From NCBI RefSeq assembly GCF_030505395.1, contig NZ_CP130044.1:1039001-1103000 (forward strand): DNA of 64,000 nt, given 5' to 3'. The stretch's first letter is position 1. Every line of letters starts with the position of its first letter. Below the pieces are notes generated by a model that saw only the letters and a list, made by a program, of their open reading frames with translations, did no database searches and was not told where the DNA came from. Below, in pieces: positions 16,482-25,935 of the stretch. Source of the stretch: Asticcacaulis sp. ZE23SCel15. GTDB lineage: Bacteria; Pseudomonadota; Alphaproteobacteria; Caulobacterales; Caulobacteraceae. The position numbers were made by a program, and so were the translations under genes.

Positions 16482-17549
16482 CTAAATCGGCGTCCCTTGC
16501 GCGACCTTGATGGTGGGGGATATCTTGGAGTCGGCCTCTAACGCGGCGGTTGCGGCATTATTGGCGCCGCTGGCCGTGCCGATGACCACGGTATTGGAGT
16601 TGGAATCGTTCAGCGACGACGACAGGCCGCCAATGATCGACAACAACATGGTCGAGCCGAAACGCTTAAAGAAATGGCTGTCGACATCACCGGTGAGGCC
16701 CGCCTGACCCAAAGGATCGGTGGACGGATCAGCCAGTTGAATGGCGGTGCCATCGGGGCGGATCAGGCGCGTCCAGGTCACAAACAGGCGCTTTTGACCA
16801 CTCGATAGACCGGAACGATAGGCCCCGATCAGGCGCGATCCGCGCGGAATTATGACGCGGCTGCCGTCAAAGCTTTTGATGTCGCGTGACACCAGCGCTC
16901 GCGTATAGCCGGGTAGGTCGGAATTGAGCGCGGTTTCAAGCACCGCCGGGATCATGGTGCCCTGGGGGACCACAAAGCCCGGATTGTTGATCCGTGACGC
17001 CCGGGCCTGAAAGGTGGCATCCACGCCGGTCAGGTCACCGACGCTGGGGCCACGGGCGGCCAGAACCGGCGATACCGGCGCGGAACCGGGGGCGGCGGGC
17101 GGATTGGCGCCGGGTTCAGGTGCGCTGACGTCATAGACCAGCGTATTGGCGCGGGGGTTATTGTCCGGCGCAGGGGCCGGGGCGGCACCGGGCGCGGGCA
17201 TGGGGGGCTGCGGCTGTTCAAATGGGGGCACCGGCATGATCGGCCCTTCGGTTAGCGGCGTGGCCGGTTGATCCATGATGACCGACCCCGGCGGGGTCTG
17301 CGCCGGTGCCTGCACGGCCGGTGCCTGAGCGGTTGGGTTTTGCCGGTTGTTGCTGAGTGTCACCAAAGTCACGGCCCCCAGAAATACGGCCCCTAATATG
17401 CCACCGGCCAAGACCAGCGCGTCCTTGGCGTTTGATTTCTGCGCCACATCGGGCAGGGCTCGGGTCGAGGCGGCCTTAAGCTCAGACGAATCCATCTGAG
17501 TGCGCGGGTCTTTTTGCGGCTGAGTTGATGAGGACAGATTATATTTCAT
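16482..17549 (-). CDS. virB10: VirB10 type IV secretion core protein
   Basis: VirB10 spans the inner membrane and, with VirB9 and VirB7, forms the outer-membrane core complex. The 355 residues have a cytoplasmic N-terminus, a membrane segment at 44-65, a long Pro/Ala-rich periplasmic linker (about 75-160) and the C-terminal beta-barrel domain. The latter has VPQGTMIPAVLETALNSDLP, IIPRGSRLIGAY and a membrane-inserting antenna stretch (TMLLSIIGGLSSS). It begins one base before the virB9 stop context, so the two are tightly coupled. Confidence 0.94.
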   Translation of the reverse strand: MKYNLSSSTQPQKDPRTQMDSSELKAASTRALPDVAQKSNAKDALVLAGGILGAVFLGAVTLVTLSNNRQNPTAQAPAVQAPAQTPPGSVIMDQPATPLTEGPIMPVPPFEQPQPPMPAPGAAPAPAPDNNPRANTLVYDVSAPEPGANPPAAPGSAPVSPVLAARGPSVGDLTGVDATFQARASRINNPGFVVPQGTMIPAVLETALNSDLPGYTRALVSRDIKSFDGSRVIIPRGSRLIGAYRSGLSSGQKRLFVTWTRLIRPDGTAIQLADPSTDPLGQAGLTGDVDSHFFKRFGSTMLLSIIGGLSSSLNDSNSNTVVIGTASGANNAATAALEADSKISPTIKVAQGTPI

Positions 17550-17550
17550 C

Positions 17551-18393
17551 TCACTCTCCCGTTTTCGGTTTTGAACCGAACAGGCTGAATTTCTTCTTTT
17601 CCGGCTCCGGGCGGGGCCTGGGCGAATTGGCGTCTAGCTGCGGCGGCGTGAAGCCTTCGTTATAAAGCACAGTGCGGGCCTCACCCGTGCGCAGCACAAA
17701 GGCCGGAGCGATTTGTTCGATCACGATATAGCCTTCGACATGGGCGAAATTGACCATGCTTTCGCTGCCGTCATAACCGAACGCATAGATGGCCGGAATA
17801 ACCAGACCCTGCGACCAGCGCATATAGGTTGAGGTGCCGTCATCGAACACGCGCAACGGCACCAGATCAGCCTGACCCGAAAACGTATAGTCGGTATTGC
17901 GCTTTTCCGGCAGGCGTGAGGCGGGTTCGGTTACCACCTGACCATCGGCCGTCACCACAGGGGCGGGATCAGGCGCGTACTGGAAGCGCAGATCATAGGT
18001 GACCTCGCCGCGTTTGCAGGCCGATGTGTCGCGGGCATTTAGTTCAAAGCTGTAGTTTCGCTTATCGGTCACCACGGTCATATTGGTATGGGCCGATCTG
18101 ACGAAGGGTTTGATGAACATGATGTTGCCGCGCTTATTGGGCGTGGCTTGCCACTGGGCGGCATCACCAATGGCGATGTTTTCAACCTTTTCGTTGTCGG
18201 CAAATGACAGCATGGTTTGAAACCCAAGGCAGGTGTCAAGCTGAACGACCGCGCCGTCATCGAATTTGATGTTGCGGATACGGTCGTCCGATCCGACCGC
18301 ACTGACCTGAGCCAAGGCTTGGCCGGTAAGGGTGGGCGCGCCAAAACTGAGCGCAGATGCGGTTAGCAGGCAGATAAGCGGTAAGTGTCTCAT
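17551..18393 (-). CDS. virB9: VirB9 type IV secretion core protein
   Basis: Periplasmic/outer-membrane part of the core complex. The 280 residues begin with a Sec signal peptide (about 1-29, ending GQALAQ), then the N-terminal VirB9 domain containing NIMFIKPFVRSAHTNMTVVT. The C-terminal domain has NTDYTFSG, then TYMRWSQGLVIPAIYAF and FTPPQLDA. It overlaps virB6 by four bases. No separate VirB7 lipoprotein gene exists between neighbours, so stabilisation of VirB9 must come from elsewhere. Confidence 0.92.
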   Translation of the reverse strand: MRHLPLICLLTASALSFGAPTLTGQALAQVSAVGSDDRIRNIKFDDGAVVQLDTCLGFQTMLSFADNEKVENIAIGDAAQWQATPNKRGNIMFIKPFVRSAHTNMTVVTDKRNYSFELNARDTSACKRGEVTYDLRFQYAPDPAPVVTADGQVVTEPASRLPEKRNTDYTFSGQADLVPLRVFDDGTSTYMRWSQGLVIPAIYAFGYDGSESMVNFAHVEGYIVIEQIAPAFVLRTGEARTVLYNEGFTPPQLDANSPRPRPEPEKKKFSLFGSKPKTGE

Positions 18394-19607
18394 GAACCCG
18401 GTGTCTTTGATAAGGGGGCAGTGGCATTTGAGGGCGCATTTGCGCGGAACCTCTGGCCAAGGCCCTGAACAGTGTTGGCGCGGCGGGCGCCGGATGATGA
18501 TGAGGCAGATGACCCTGCGGCTGACTGCACGGTGCTCAACGAGGTGCTCACACTTTGCAGGCGGCTGGAGTTGGAGACGGAGGTGGCCGTATTTGAACCG
18601 GCGGCCCCCATCCGGTTGATCAATCCTTGCGTTTGCAGGGCGGCGGATTGTCCGGCGGCCAGGGTCTGGGCGACCTGAACATTTTCAGGGGTTTGCGGTT
18701 CAGTCCGGCCTTTGAGCGGGTGCCAGCCCTTAAGCATATTAAACGCTGTCCACATCAAAAGCAGCAACAGCGTGGCATAGATGATCGAGCCCATAAACAG
18801 AATGACGATCGGCTGAATGTCATTGAGCGCTTTTAAGGGGTCGTTCGATATGGCCAGAATGACCGGACTGAGCAAGGTCAGGCAGGCCGAACCGCCTAAG
18901 ACCACCAGCATCGGCACGAACGCAAAACCGACGGCGGTCCTTAACCAGCCCTCGAACAGGCCGCGGGTGGACGAAAACAGCGCAAAGATCACAAAAATCG
19001 GCCCGGTCGCCAGCAGCAGGGTCAGGATCAGGCGCGACAGGATCAGCGTGCCCACCGTCGATAGCAATAGAATAAGCCCCGACCCCCACAGCAGGTCGGA
19101 CGCGGTCGTCTTACCGTTGCGCATCAGGGAGGTGGTGGTCTGAGCGGTCTGGGCAGTCGAATTTTCAAGGGCGGTGGCGGCATCGGCAAAGTGCACAAAC
19201 AGCACATCAAGGCGGCGCGAAAAGGCGATGGTCGCCCCACCGGGGGAGCCGGTAAGGGCGGCGGCAATCTCATCCGGCCCACGCGTCAACAGGTTATAGA
19301 CCACGGTCTGATAGGCGGGCCAGGCGGTCACAAACGTCAGCACAAGGCCGATGGCCAGCACACGCGGGCTCATGGTCGTCAGGGTCATGCGCGTGCGGCC
19401 GGTGATCAGGCCATAGGCCAGAAACGCGATATAGAGCGTCAGAAGTGCGGTCAGCACGGAGCCCAGCATCCCGCCGGAGCCGAACAGACGGGCAAAGCTC
19501 GATTCCACGACCTGACTGATTTGGCAATCGACACTGATCAGGGCGCCGGAAATACCGGTTGAGCCTTCGAGCGGCATGGACGGGCAGGCGGAAATCACCG
19601 GGGTCAT
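18390..19607 (-). CDS. virB6: VirB6-type polytopic inner-membrane protein
   Basis: VirB6 forms part of the inner-membrane channel of type IV secretion. The 405 residues have an extended N-terminus followed by several membrane segments, including AYQTVVYNLLTRG and LILTLLLATGPIFVIFALF, the usual VirB6 core. A long Ser/Ala/Gln-rich tail follows (about 310-405) and looks disordered. It overlaps virB4 and virB9 by four bases each, so all three are translated as one block. Confidence 0.88.
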   Translation of the reverse strand: MTPVISACPSMPLEGSTGISGALISVDCQISQVVESSFARLFGSGGMLGSVLTALLTLYIAFLAYGLITGRTRMTLTTMSPRVLAIGLVLTFVTAWPAYQTVVYNLLTRGPDEIAAALTGSPGGATIAFSRRLDVLFVHFADAATALENSTAQTAQTTTSLMRNGKTTASDLLWGSGLILLLSTVGTLILSRLILTLLLATGPIFVIFALFSSTRGLFEGWLRTAVGFAFVPMLVVLGGSACLTLLSPVILAISNDPLKALNDIQPIVILFMGSIIYATLLLLLMWTAFNMLKGWHPLKGRTEPQTPENVQVAQTLAAGQSAALQTQGLINRMGAAGSNTATSVSNSSRLQSVSTSLSTVQSAAGSSASSSSGARRANTVQGLGQRFRANAPSNATAPLSKTPGS

Positions 19608-22039
19608 GAGGCCCCCGCTTTCAGACGCGGTTCGTCAAACGTCCCGGGCTTGCCCGGATAGGGGGTGCCGACCAGAGGCTGCCACCAGTGGGCCGGATCA
19701 TCGCCCAACTCGGCGCGCAGCTCATCAAGGCGGCGCACGGTCGATTCGCGGCCCGACAGCACCGTCAGCAGATCCGGCATGGCCGACAGGTCAAGGCGGG
19801 CGACGACCGAATGGTTGCCGTGCTTGACCAGAAACGCCCGCGCATGGGACGGCAGGGCGCGTATCAGGCCGACTTCGTGTTCGGACAAACCAAAGCCTTC
19901 GCCGTAATCGTCCATCTGGGCGCGCGGATTAGCCATGAAGATCTGGGTGGCGGATTGCTCGATAATCGCCGAGGAAATGCGGCTGTCGAGCGCATCAGAT
20001 GCGCTTTGGGTGCCGAAGCCCAGAATGGCGTTACGCTTACGCAGGGTCTTCATCCAGTCGCGGATGCGGGCGGCGAAGATTTCGTCATCCAGCGCCTTCC
20101 AGCCCTCATCGATCAGGATCATGGTCGGATTGCCATCCAGCCGTTCTTCGACCCGGTGGAACAGGTACATCATGATCGGTGTGCGCAAGGCGGGCTGATC
20201 CAGAAACTGGGTCATGTCAAAGCCGAGCACGCGGGCTTCGAGATCAAGATGATCGACCTCATTGTCGAACAGCCACGCCCACTCACCGCTGCCGACCCAC
20301 GGGGCCAGACGGGTGGCCAGATCGCCTTGTGACGGGCGGCGTGACCCGCCAAGCAGTTCCTGAAAATACCTCAGACGACGATAGCGCGGTTCCTGCTCGA
20401 ACTGGCTGTCGACGGCGGCGGCGATAACGGCGTCTTCATCGGGTGCCAGCGGGGTGCCATCGCCGGTGATCAGACGGCTGATGAAATCGCGCAGAAAGGC
20501 GCGGTTGGTGGCGGTGTCCGGCAGTTGCAGCGGATTAAAGCCGGTCGGCTCGCCCGCCCGCAAAGCGGCATAATGGCCGCCGATGGCGCGGATAAAGATT
20601 TCCGCCCCGCGGTCTTTGTCGAAGACTATGGTGCGTGGATTGATCTTTTGGGCCTGAGCCGCCAGGAAGTTCAGCACGACCGTCTTGCCCGAACCGGACG
20701 GGCCGATGATGGTGAAATTGCCGAGATCAGCCGCGTGGAAATTAAAGAAATAGGGAGTGGCTGAGGTGGTTTCCAAAACCGTGATGGCGTCGCCCCAGTG
20801 ATTGCCAGCAGCCTTACCGAGCGCAAAGCCATGCAGACTGGCCATGCCGGCAAAGGCCGAGTTGGAGATCAAAGCGCGGCGGGCGATATAGTTTTCATTG
20901 CCCGGAAACTGCGCCCAGAACGCCGGTTCCAGATTGATGTCTTCGCGCACCGAAATGGAGCCGATATCAGCCAGCGCCGAGGAGCATTGCGCGGCGGCCT
21001 GGTCCAGTTGTTCAAGCGTTGGGGTGCGTACCATGACCGACAGATGGTGCTCGCCCAGCGTTGTCTGACCGGACGCCAGTTCATCCTTGGCGTTCATCAG
21101 ACCGGCGCGCAGGGTTACACCGTCATCGTCGGCGGCGCGCAGACGGCGCAGGGCCAGCCCCACCCGCTCAAGGCCGATCTGACGATCCACGAACTGAAAG
21201 CTTTGCGACAGGGTCATCTCATAGGGCAGGTGCAGCAAGGCATCCAGCATCCCCGGCACGGCATGGGGCGGATATTCCTTAACCGACAGCATGGCCCCGA
21301 AGCTTTTGGCCTCACCGGCCGACTTCAGTTCGAGCGCATCGAGGCCCACACTTAGGCGCTGATAGGGGATGTAATGCCCAAGGTCGTCCTTAGCGGTCAG
21401 GGTCGGGCGCATGACCGGACGCATTTCGCCGTGGAAAATCGCTGACAGCAGCTCCAGCGGCTCATTGCAGCGGCCATCCTTGGTATCATAGCCGCCGAGC
21501 AGACGCGGGCCATAGCGACCAAGGGCGGCCATCAGGGCTTCGCGTGCGGCATCGAGATCGCGCATGTCGCGGTGGATTTCGGCTTCGCGGTCGGTAGCGC
21601 CACTGCCGAACAGCTTGGCCAGACCTTCGGCTAAGCCCGCCTTACCCTTGGCCGGACGGCGGACGATGGTGATAAACAGGTCGTTGACGAATAACTGGCG
21701 CGAGCTCAGGCGCGCCTGCCAGCGGTCATTGATGTGCTCGGCGACGGCATTATCGAACTGGCCGGAGGTCGCCACGCTGACCTTACGGCGCAGGATATGG
21801 TGATGCAGCACCAGCCGCGAATGGCCAATGGCCTTAAGCGCGCTTTCGCGCAGGGCATGGAGCGTATTGAGGTCGGTGGTGTCGGCGGTTTCAAAGCCGA
21901 ACCCGTCGATATAGAGCGCCTGCATCAGCGAGCCATCGCGCAGCACGACGGTGGAATCGTTGAACAGGTGCGAATAGGGCAAACGGTCGCCTATTCTCTG
22001 TTCCTTTGGCCCCAGACCTAAAAATCCGTTTACGGACAT
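19604..22039 (-). CDS. virB4: VirB4 type IV secretion ATPase
   Basis: Largest ATPase of the system, needed for pilus building and substrate transfer. The 811 residues have the CagE/VirB4 N-terminal domain, Walker A GPSGSGKT at 446-453, and Walker B in PTMILIDEGWKALDD followed by the conserved FGTQSASDAL region. No VirB3 fusion is present; virB3 is separate, 15 nt upstream. Length is typical. It ends in a four-base overlap with virB6. Confidence 0.95.
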   Translation of the reverse strand: MSVNGFLGLGPKEQRIGDRLPYSHLFNDSTVVLRDGSLMQALYIDGFGFETADTTDLNTLHALRESALKAIGHSRLVLHHHILRRKVSVATSGQFDNAVAEHINDRWQARLSSRQLFVNDLFITIVRRPAKGKAGLAEGLAKLFGSGATDREAEIHRDMRDLDAAREALMAALGRYGPRLLGGYDTKDGRCNEPLELLSAIFHGEMRPVMRPTLTAKDDLGHYIPYQRLSVGLDALELKSAGEAKSFGAMLSVKEYPPHAVPGMLDALLHLPYEMTLSQSFQFVDRQIGLERVGLALRRLRAADDDGVTLRAGLMNAKDELASGQTTLGEHHLSVMVRTPTLEQLDQAAAQCSSALADIGSISVREDINLEPAFWAQFPGNENYIARRALISNSAFAGMASLHGFALGKAAGNHWGDAITVLETTSATPYFFNFHAADLGNFTIIGPSGSGKTVVLNFLAAQAQKINPRTIVFDKDRGAEIFIRAIGGHYAALRAGEPTGFNPLQLPDTATNRAFLRDFISRLITGDGTPLAPDEDAVIAAAVDSQFEQEPRYRRLRYFQELLGGSRRPSQGDLATRLAPWVGSGEWAWLFDNEVDHLDLEARVLGFDMTQFLDQPALRTPIMMYLFHRVEERLDGNPTMILIDEGWKALDDEIFAARIRDWMKTLRKRNAILGFGTQSASDALDSRISSAIIEQSATQIFMANPRAQMDDYGEGFGLSEHEVGLIRALPSHARAFLVKHGNHSVVARLDLSAMPDLLTVLSGRESTVRRLDELRAELGDDPAHWWQPLVGTPYPGKPGTFDEPRLKAGAS

Positions 22040-22054
22040 ACACTAAAACCTAAT

Positions 22055-22339
22055 TCAGGGCTTGTAAGAATTACACCGCCAGAAGCGATAATTTTTGATA
22101 CGCGGACATTTCGAGACCTTAGTCAGCCACAGGTCGAAAATGCGCGGTTCACGCAGGCAGGCCAGATATCCGATCACATGGACCAAAAGCGCTATGCCAA
22201 ACGCCCAGAATGAGCGTGTGATCAGAAAAAACTCGGTCGTGACCACGCCATTGATGATGAAATAGCTGTAGGTCACACCACCAAACATCTGCGGCTGGGT
22301 CAGGGCGCGAAAGATGGGCGCTTTGACAAGATCGGTCAT
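22055..22339 (-). CDS. virB3: VirB3 inner-membrane protein
   Basis: Small inner-membrane partner of VirB4. The 94 residues contain the family start KAPIFRALTQPQMFGGVTYS followed by two hydrophobic stretches (FIINGVVTTEFFLI and FGIALLVHVIGYLAC) and the typical REPRIFDLW. It lies between virB2 (9 nt) and virB4 (15 nt). The C-terminal tail is Lys/Arg/Cys-rich and slightly unusual. Confidence 0.92.
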   Translation of the reverse strand: MTDLVKAPIFRALTQPQMFGGVTYSYFIINGVVTTEFFLITRSFWAFGIALLVHVIGYLACLREPRIFDLWLTKVSKCPRIKNYRFWRCNSYKP

Positions 22340-22348
22340 GGCCTGATC

Positions 22349-22663
22349 CTATCCGGCGGCGGACTGGATGCCCGCCACAATGGTCGCTGCGCCAAACAGA
22401 ATGAACAGGCCAAGGATCACGGTCGCCCCAAAGCGCCAGTTCATTCTTCCGGTGAGCATCATGAAACCGACGGCGGCGACGGCAATCACGCCGACGGCAG
22501 TGGCGACATTGCCAAGCAGCGTGCCCTGTATCCAGTTAACGGCGCCCAGGATCGGGCTGGAACCCTGTGGATTGGTCTGGGCGGTTTGAGCGGCTGCGGT
22601 TGTGGCGCTGATCGCATAGGCCAGAAGGGCAGCTACGGGGGCTAAGAACGAAGGGCGTTTCAT
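22349..22663 (-). CDS. virB2: VirB2 major pilin
   Basis: Pilin subunit of type IV secretion. The 104 residues have a cleavable signal (about 1-25, ending ATTAAA) and a mature part with two hydrophobic helices, GNVATAVGVIAVAAVGFMML and GATVILGLFILFGAATIVAG, joined by TGRMNWRF, the classic VirB2 hairpin. It is second in the operon, 23 nt after virB1. Confidence 0.93.
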   Translation of the reverse strand: MKRPSFLAPVAALLAYAISATTAAAQTAQTNPQGSSPILGAVNWIQGTLLGNVATAVGVIAVAAVGFMMLTGRMNWRFGATVILGLFILFGAATIVAGIQSAAG

Positions 22664-22686
22664 GGCATATCTCTTAAGGAAAGGGA

Positions 22687-23265
22687 TCAGGAACAGGCCG
22701 TTTGCGTTACGGGTGTTTGGGTGTCATTTGGCATGGCTTGCGCCAGACTGTCGAGATTTTTGTCAATATAGCTGCGCGTCTCACGGTAAGGTGGAATGCC
22801 CCCGTAGCGATTAACCGCACCCGCCCCGGCATTATAGGCGGCCAGTGCCAGATCAAGCTGGCCATCAAACCGGTCTAGCTGTTGCCTAAGGTAAGCCGCA
22901 CCGCCATAGATATTCTGCTCAGGGTCATGCGGATTGACCTTAAGGTCGCGGGCGGTGGCGGGCATAAGCTGCATCAGGCCGATGGCACCGCGCGGTGAAA
23001 TGGCCGCGGGGTTAAAGGCGGATTCCTGACGGATAATGGCGGCAATCAGGTCGGGGCTCAGGTCAAACTCTGCGGCGGCGCGGTTGATGGCGGCCTGATA
23101 GGGGTAGCTGATCAATGGCGATGCAGGCTTCATCGGCGGCAGGGACGCACACACCGCTTGCAGGTCGCCCGCGCCATTGACCTCGAACACCTGAGCGTGG
23201 GCAGTTACGGCCAGCGCCGGGGCGCTAAGCATGATCATGACGGCATAGGTCGCTCTGATCGTCAT
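22687..23265 (-). CDS. virB1: VirB1 lytic transglycosylase
   Basis: Periplasmic muramidase that opens peptidoglycan for the secretion apparatus. The 192 residues start with a signal peptide (about 1-24), then an SLT domain with catalytic Glu81 in [10 protein letters not shown], then [16 protein letters not shown] and [10 protein letters not shown]. The frame remains open upstream to 23436. The ATG at 23265 is chosen because GGGGAC lies just upstream and a signal peptide follows it. It is the first gene of the operon, and the promoter is expected in the 100-bp gap before the MFS gene. Confidence 0.9.
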   Translation of the reverse strand: MTIRATYAVMIMLSAPALAVTAHAQVFEVNGAGDLQAVCASLPPMKPASPLISYPYQAAINRAAAEFDLSPDLIAAIIRQESAFNPAAISPRGAIGLMQLMPATARDLKVNPHDPEQNIYGGAAYLRQQLDRFDGQLDLALAAYNAGAGAVNRYGGIPPYRETRSYIDKNLDSLAQAMPNDTQTPVTQTACS

Positions 23266-23365
23266 AAGTCCCCGTAGGCGTGGCTGAAGTCCTTCAAAAA
23301 AGCGCTTTATACGGACTATATGACGATTTGATGAATTGCTCCCATCCCGTGTGACACACTTTAGT

Positions 23366-24595
23366 TTAGTTGACGGCGGCGCGGCCGTACAATTGGCCCT
23401 TTTCGGCAAGGCACACGAAACCAAACGCCAGCGCACCGCACAGGGCGGCCCCCAGCGGCAACAGCGCTATATCGCCGGTCCAGTGCTGACCGATAAAGCT
23501 GCCGATCAGGGCGCCGCCGACCATTGACGTGACCCCTTGCAGAGAGGCTGCGGTGCCCGCAACGTGCCCGACCTTTTCCATGGCAATGGCCGCGAAATTC
23601 GAGGTCGACAGGCTCATGCAGGCCATGGTCATGGTCTGGAAGACGATAAAACTGATCAGGCTTTCCTGGCCCATCATCGCCCACAGCCAGTGGACTATGG
23701 CGGTAACAGTAAATACACTGATGGCAATGTGGGAAATGCGGCGCGAGCCGAAGCGCTCAACGATACGGGCATTCAGCGTTGACCCTAAAGCCATGCCGAC
23801 AGCACATCCGGCAAACACCGGCCCCAGCAGGGTTGGGGTTTTAAAGCTTTCGTCAAATATCTGCGGCATCAGCGACAGATAGGTGACGACGGACGCGGTC
23901 ATCAGGGTAATCGCCAGAATATAGTAAAAAGAGGTGCGCTCTTTGATGACAAACATAAACACATGGGCCAGATGGCGCGGGTTAGGAGCGCTGCGGTTCT
24001 CTGGCATCAGGGTTTCAGGCAGCCTGCGCCACATCCACAGGGCAACGATCATGCCCGCTGCGGCAAACAGCAGGAAAATGGCACGCCAGGGCAGAACGAA
24101 CAGTATCAATTGTCCCAGACTGGGGGCCATGACCGGCACCATCAAAAACACGACATAGATCATCGACGTGACCTTGGCCATGGTCGAGCCGACATAGCGG
24201 TCACGGACGATCGAGCGCGGAATGACGTTGGCGGACGATGCGGCGACCCCTTGCAGAAACCGCAGGGCGATCATGGCGGGTAAGGCTGTGGCTGCGGCGG
24301 CGGCAAAGGACATGACCACATAGGCCAGAACGCCCGCGATCAGCACCCGCCTGCGGCCCAGCCAGTCGGACAGGGTGCCGAAAAAAAGCTGCCCGACACC
24401 GGCGCCGGAAAAATAGGCGACAATAATCCATTGCAGGTGGTTCTGACTGTCGGCCTTAAGATCAATACCCATCTGCGGCAGGGCGGGCAGCATGGTGTCA
24501 ACCCCCAGCGCCATCAGCGCCATGCATGCCGCCATCATGGCGACAAATTCCGCAAAAGACGGTTCGGGTTTCGGTGTTGGGGGGGATGAGGTCAT
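23366..24595 (-). CDS. Bcr/CflA-type MFS drug exporter
   Basis: Proton-driven exporter of the DHA1 group. About 409 residues form 12 membrane segments. Motif A appears as [16 protein letters not shown] after segment 2, and the Bcr/CflA opening [15 protein letters not shown] is clear, as is [20 protein letters not shown]. Substrate cannot be told. A GTG three codons upstream (24604) could also start it; neither has a good ribosome site. The virB operon lies 100 bp downstream on the same strand but is functionally unrelated as far as can be seen. Confidence 0.87.
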   Translation of the reverse strand: MTSSPPTPKPEPSFAEFVAMMAACMALMALGVDTMLPALPQMGIDLKADSQNHLQWIIVAYFSGAGVGQLFFGTLSDWLGRRRVLIAGVLAYVVMSFAAAAATALPAMIALRFLQGVAASSANVIPRSIVRDRYVGSTMAKVTSMIYVVFLMVPVMAPSLGQLILFVLPWRAIFLLFAAAGMIVALWMWRRLPETLMPENRSAPNPRHLAHVFMFVIKERTSFYYILAITLMTASVVTYLSLMPQIFDESFKTPTLLGPVFAGCAVGMALGSTLNARIVERFGSRRISHIAISVFTVTAIVHWLWAMMGQESLISFIVFQTMTMACMSLSTSNFAAIAMEKVGHVAGTAASLQGVTSMVGGALIGSFIGQHWTGDIALLPLGAALCGALAFGFVCLAEKGQLYGRAAVN

Positions 24596-24671
24596 TACGC
24601 ACACACAAACAAAAAGGTGTGCGATCTTTAACAGGTATGGACTGTGAACTCAAACCGTGACGAAGACCGGC

Positions 24672-25139
24672 TTATAATTTCTGATGAGCTTCTTGGCTAA
24701 GGCTCGCACGGGCTTTCCGATAAATCTCGTTTTCCCACACCCCTGCCACCATTGAGAGTGCCAGCGCATAACCGCTCCAAAGCCCCAGACTGGTGATGTA
24801 GCTGTATAAGTCCACATGTGGCGCCAAAAAGACTACGAGATGTGACGCCACCGTATCGAGCATGAAGGCGCCGGCAAACAGCGTCCATATCCGCCGGGAC
24901 CACACAGATATCACGATCAAGCCTGCAAAGGTTATGATGTCAAGCAGCATAACCCATACCCCCGGACCATGACCGCCGCGATCCTGAACGAATGGAGTTA
25001 GTGTCCAGCCGATCAGGATCAGGGTGAAGCCATAACGTTCGGGGGCCCCACCGCGCCACCAGGCGATAATGCCGCAAGCGGCCGCTACAATGGATGATCC
25101 GCTGACCCAAAACCACCAGACCCAGTTTTCACCTGACAT
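24672..25139 (-). CDS. Membrane protein of unknown function next to a LuxR-type gene
   Basis: 155 residues with four or five hydrophobic segments (WVWWFWVSGSSIVAAACGII; YGFTLILIGWTLTPFV; VWVMLLDIITFAGLIVISVW; TLFAGAFMLDTVASHLVVFL; GYALALSMVAG). No family recognised. It overlaps the end of the upstream LuxR-type gene by 11 bp, so the pair is translationally linked. A membrane protein controlled by, or acting with, the membrane-anchored regulator is a reasonable guess. No enzymatic motif is visible. Confidence 0.7.
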   Translation of the reverse strand: MSGENWVWWFWVSGSSIVAAACGIIAWWRGGAPERYGFTLILIGWTLTPFVQDRGGHGPGVWVMLLDIITFAGLIVISVWSRRIWTLFAGAFMLDTVASHLVVFLAPHVDLYSYITSLGLWSGYALALSMVAGVWENEIYRKARASLSQEAHQKL

Positions 25140-25809
25140 AGGTTTGCGCGCGATCTATGGCTTCAACGGTTGCAAGGGCGGCCGTAAGGATGCCGCCCAT
25201 GAGTAGCGGGGCCATTACAGCAATGAGTGCTATAAGGCCCAGCCATTTCAGGAGACTAAAAGCAGCTAGGTATTGTCGGAAACCGCCTGGCCGTCGTCCG
25301 TCAGCCAGGCCGTGGCCGCTATGATGTTGAACACTATTTTCTCTGACCCGTTGCTCAGGCTCAAGGACTGGACCGCCTTCAGGGTTTCGACGATCTCGTC
25401 CTGTTTGTCCGGTGCCGCCAGCATCCGCCAGGCCCCCTCCAGATCTTGCCAATGTATCAGAAAGTAAGGTTCGCTCGAAAAGTAAGCTTGTGTCATCGTT
25501 TGGTATTCCCTCGTTGCCGTAAGGGTAGGGTGGCACAAGAGGTAGGGGGTTGCCTATCGTCCTTGGCGGCCATCGTCCTTCAGGGACTAGGGCCTCCGCC
25601 GTTTCGTGAGCGACCAGCAGACGGGCCGCGTCACGGCTGGTTGAAACGCCCAGTCGTTTACGGGCGGCATCGGTATGGGTTTTGACGGTGCGTTCGCTGA
25701 TATTGAGCTGTCGCGCGACTTCTTTGGCCTGCAAATGCTGTGCAATTAGCCGAAGGATCTCCTTTTGGCGGCGGGAAAGGCTTTCAATCCCCGAAGACCT
25801 GTGCGGCAC
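25129..25809 (-). CDS. LuxR-type HTH regulator with C-terminal membrane segment
   Basis: 226 residues. Residues 8-66 are a GerE/LuxR helix-turn-helix (LSRRQKEILRLIAQHLQAKE, then ISERTVKTHTDAARKRLGVS). No receiver or ligand-binding domain precedes it. The middle (about 85-180) is low in secondary-structure signals, and the C-terminus holds one hydrophobic segment (LGLIALIAVMAPLLMGGILTAA). That suggests a membrane-tethered regulator. The middle region is crossed in another frame by an 80-codon ORF with better codon use. It overlaps the next gene by 11 bp. Confidence 0.8.
   Translation of the reverse strand: MPHRSSGIESLSRRQKEILRLIAQHLQAKEVARQLNISERTVKTHTDAARKRLGVSTSRDAARLLVAHETAEALVPEGRWPPRTIGNPLPLVPPYPYGNEGIPNDDTSLLFERTLLSDTLARSGGGLADAGGTGQTGRDRRNPEGGPVLEPEQRVRENSVQHHSGHGLADGRRPGGFRQYLAAFSLLKWLGLIALIAVMAPLLMGGILTAALATVEAIDRAQTYVR
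25266..25496 (-). CDS. Possible nested small gene inside the LuxR-type gene
   Basis: A 76-residue frame from ATG 25496 (MTQAYFSSEPYFLIHWQDLE, ending AVSDNT), on the same strand but out of phase with the LuxR-type gene. A GAGGG lies about 11 nt upstream. Its third-position GC, estimated by eye at 70% or more, resembles other genes here, while the LuxR frame is nearer 45% over the same stretch. The residue composition also looks protein-like. No homologue recognised. It could instead be a chance frame. Confidence 0.35.
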   Translation of the reverse strand: MTQAYFSSEPYFLIHWQDLEGAWRMLAAPDKQDEIVETLKAVQSLSLSNGSEKIVFNIIAATAWLTDDGQAVSDNT

Positions 25810-25935
25810 GATTGTTCTCCCTTAAAGCGAACTAAGGTCAATCTGCCGTGATCACATAAAAGGTCAATGAAAATAATATGATAAAATGTCGTTTTATTGG
25901 GGTAGTCACCGCACAATGACAGTTGTGGTGACCGG

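Noticed and set aside
23266-23436. Longer N-terminus for VirB1
   Set aside because: The extra residues are basic and place the signal peptide in the interior; the ATG at 23265 has a good ribosome site.
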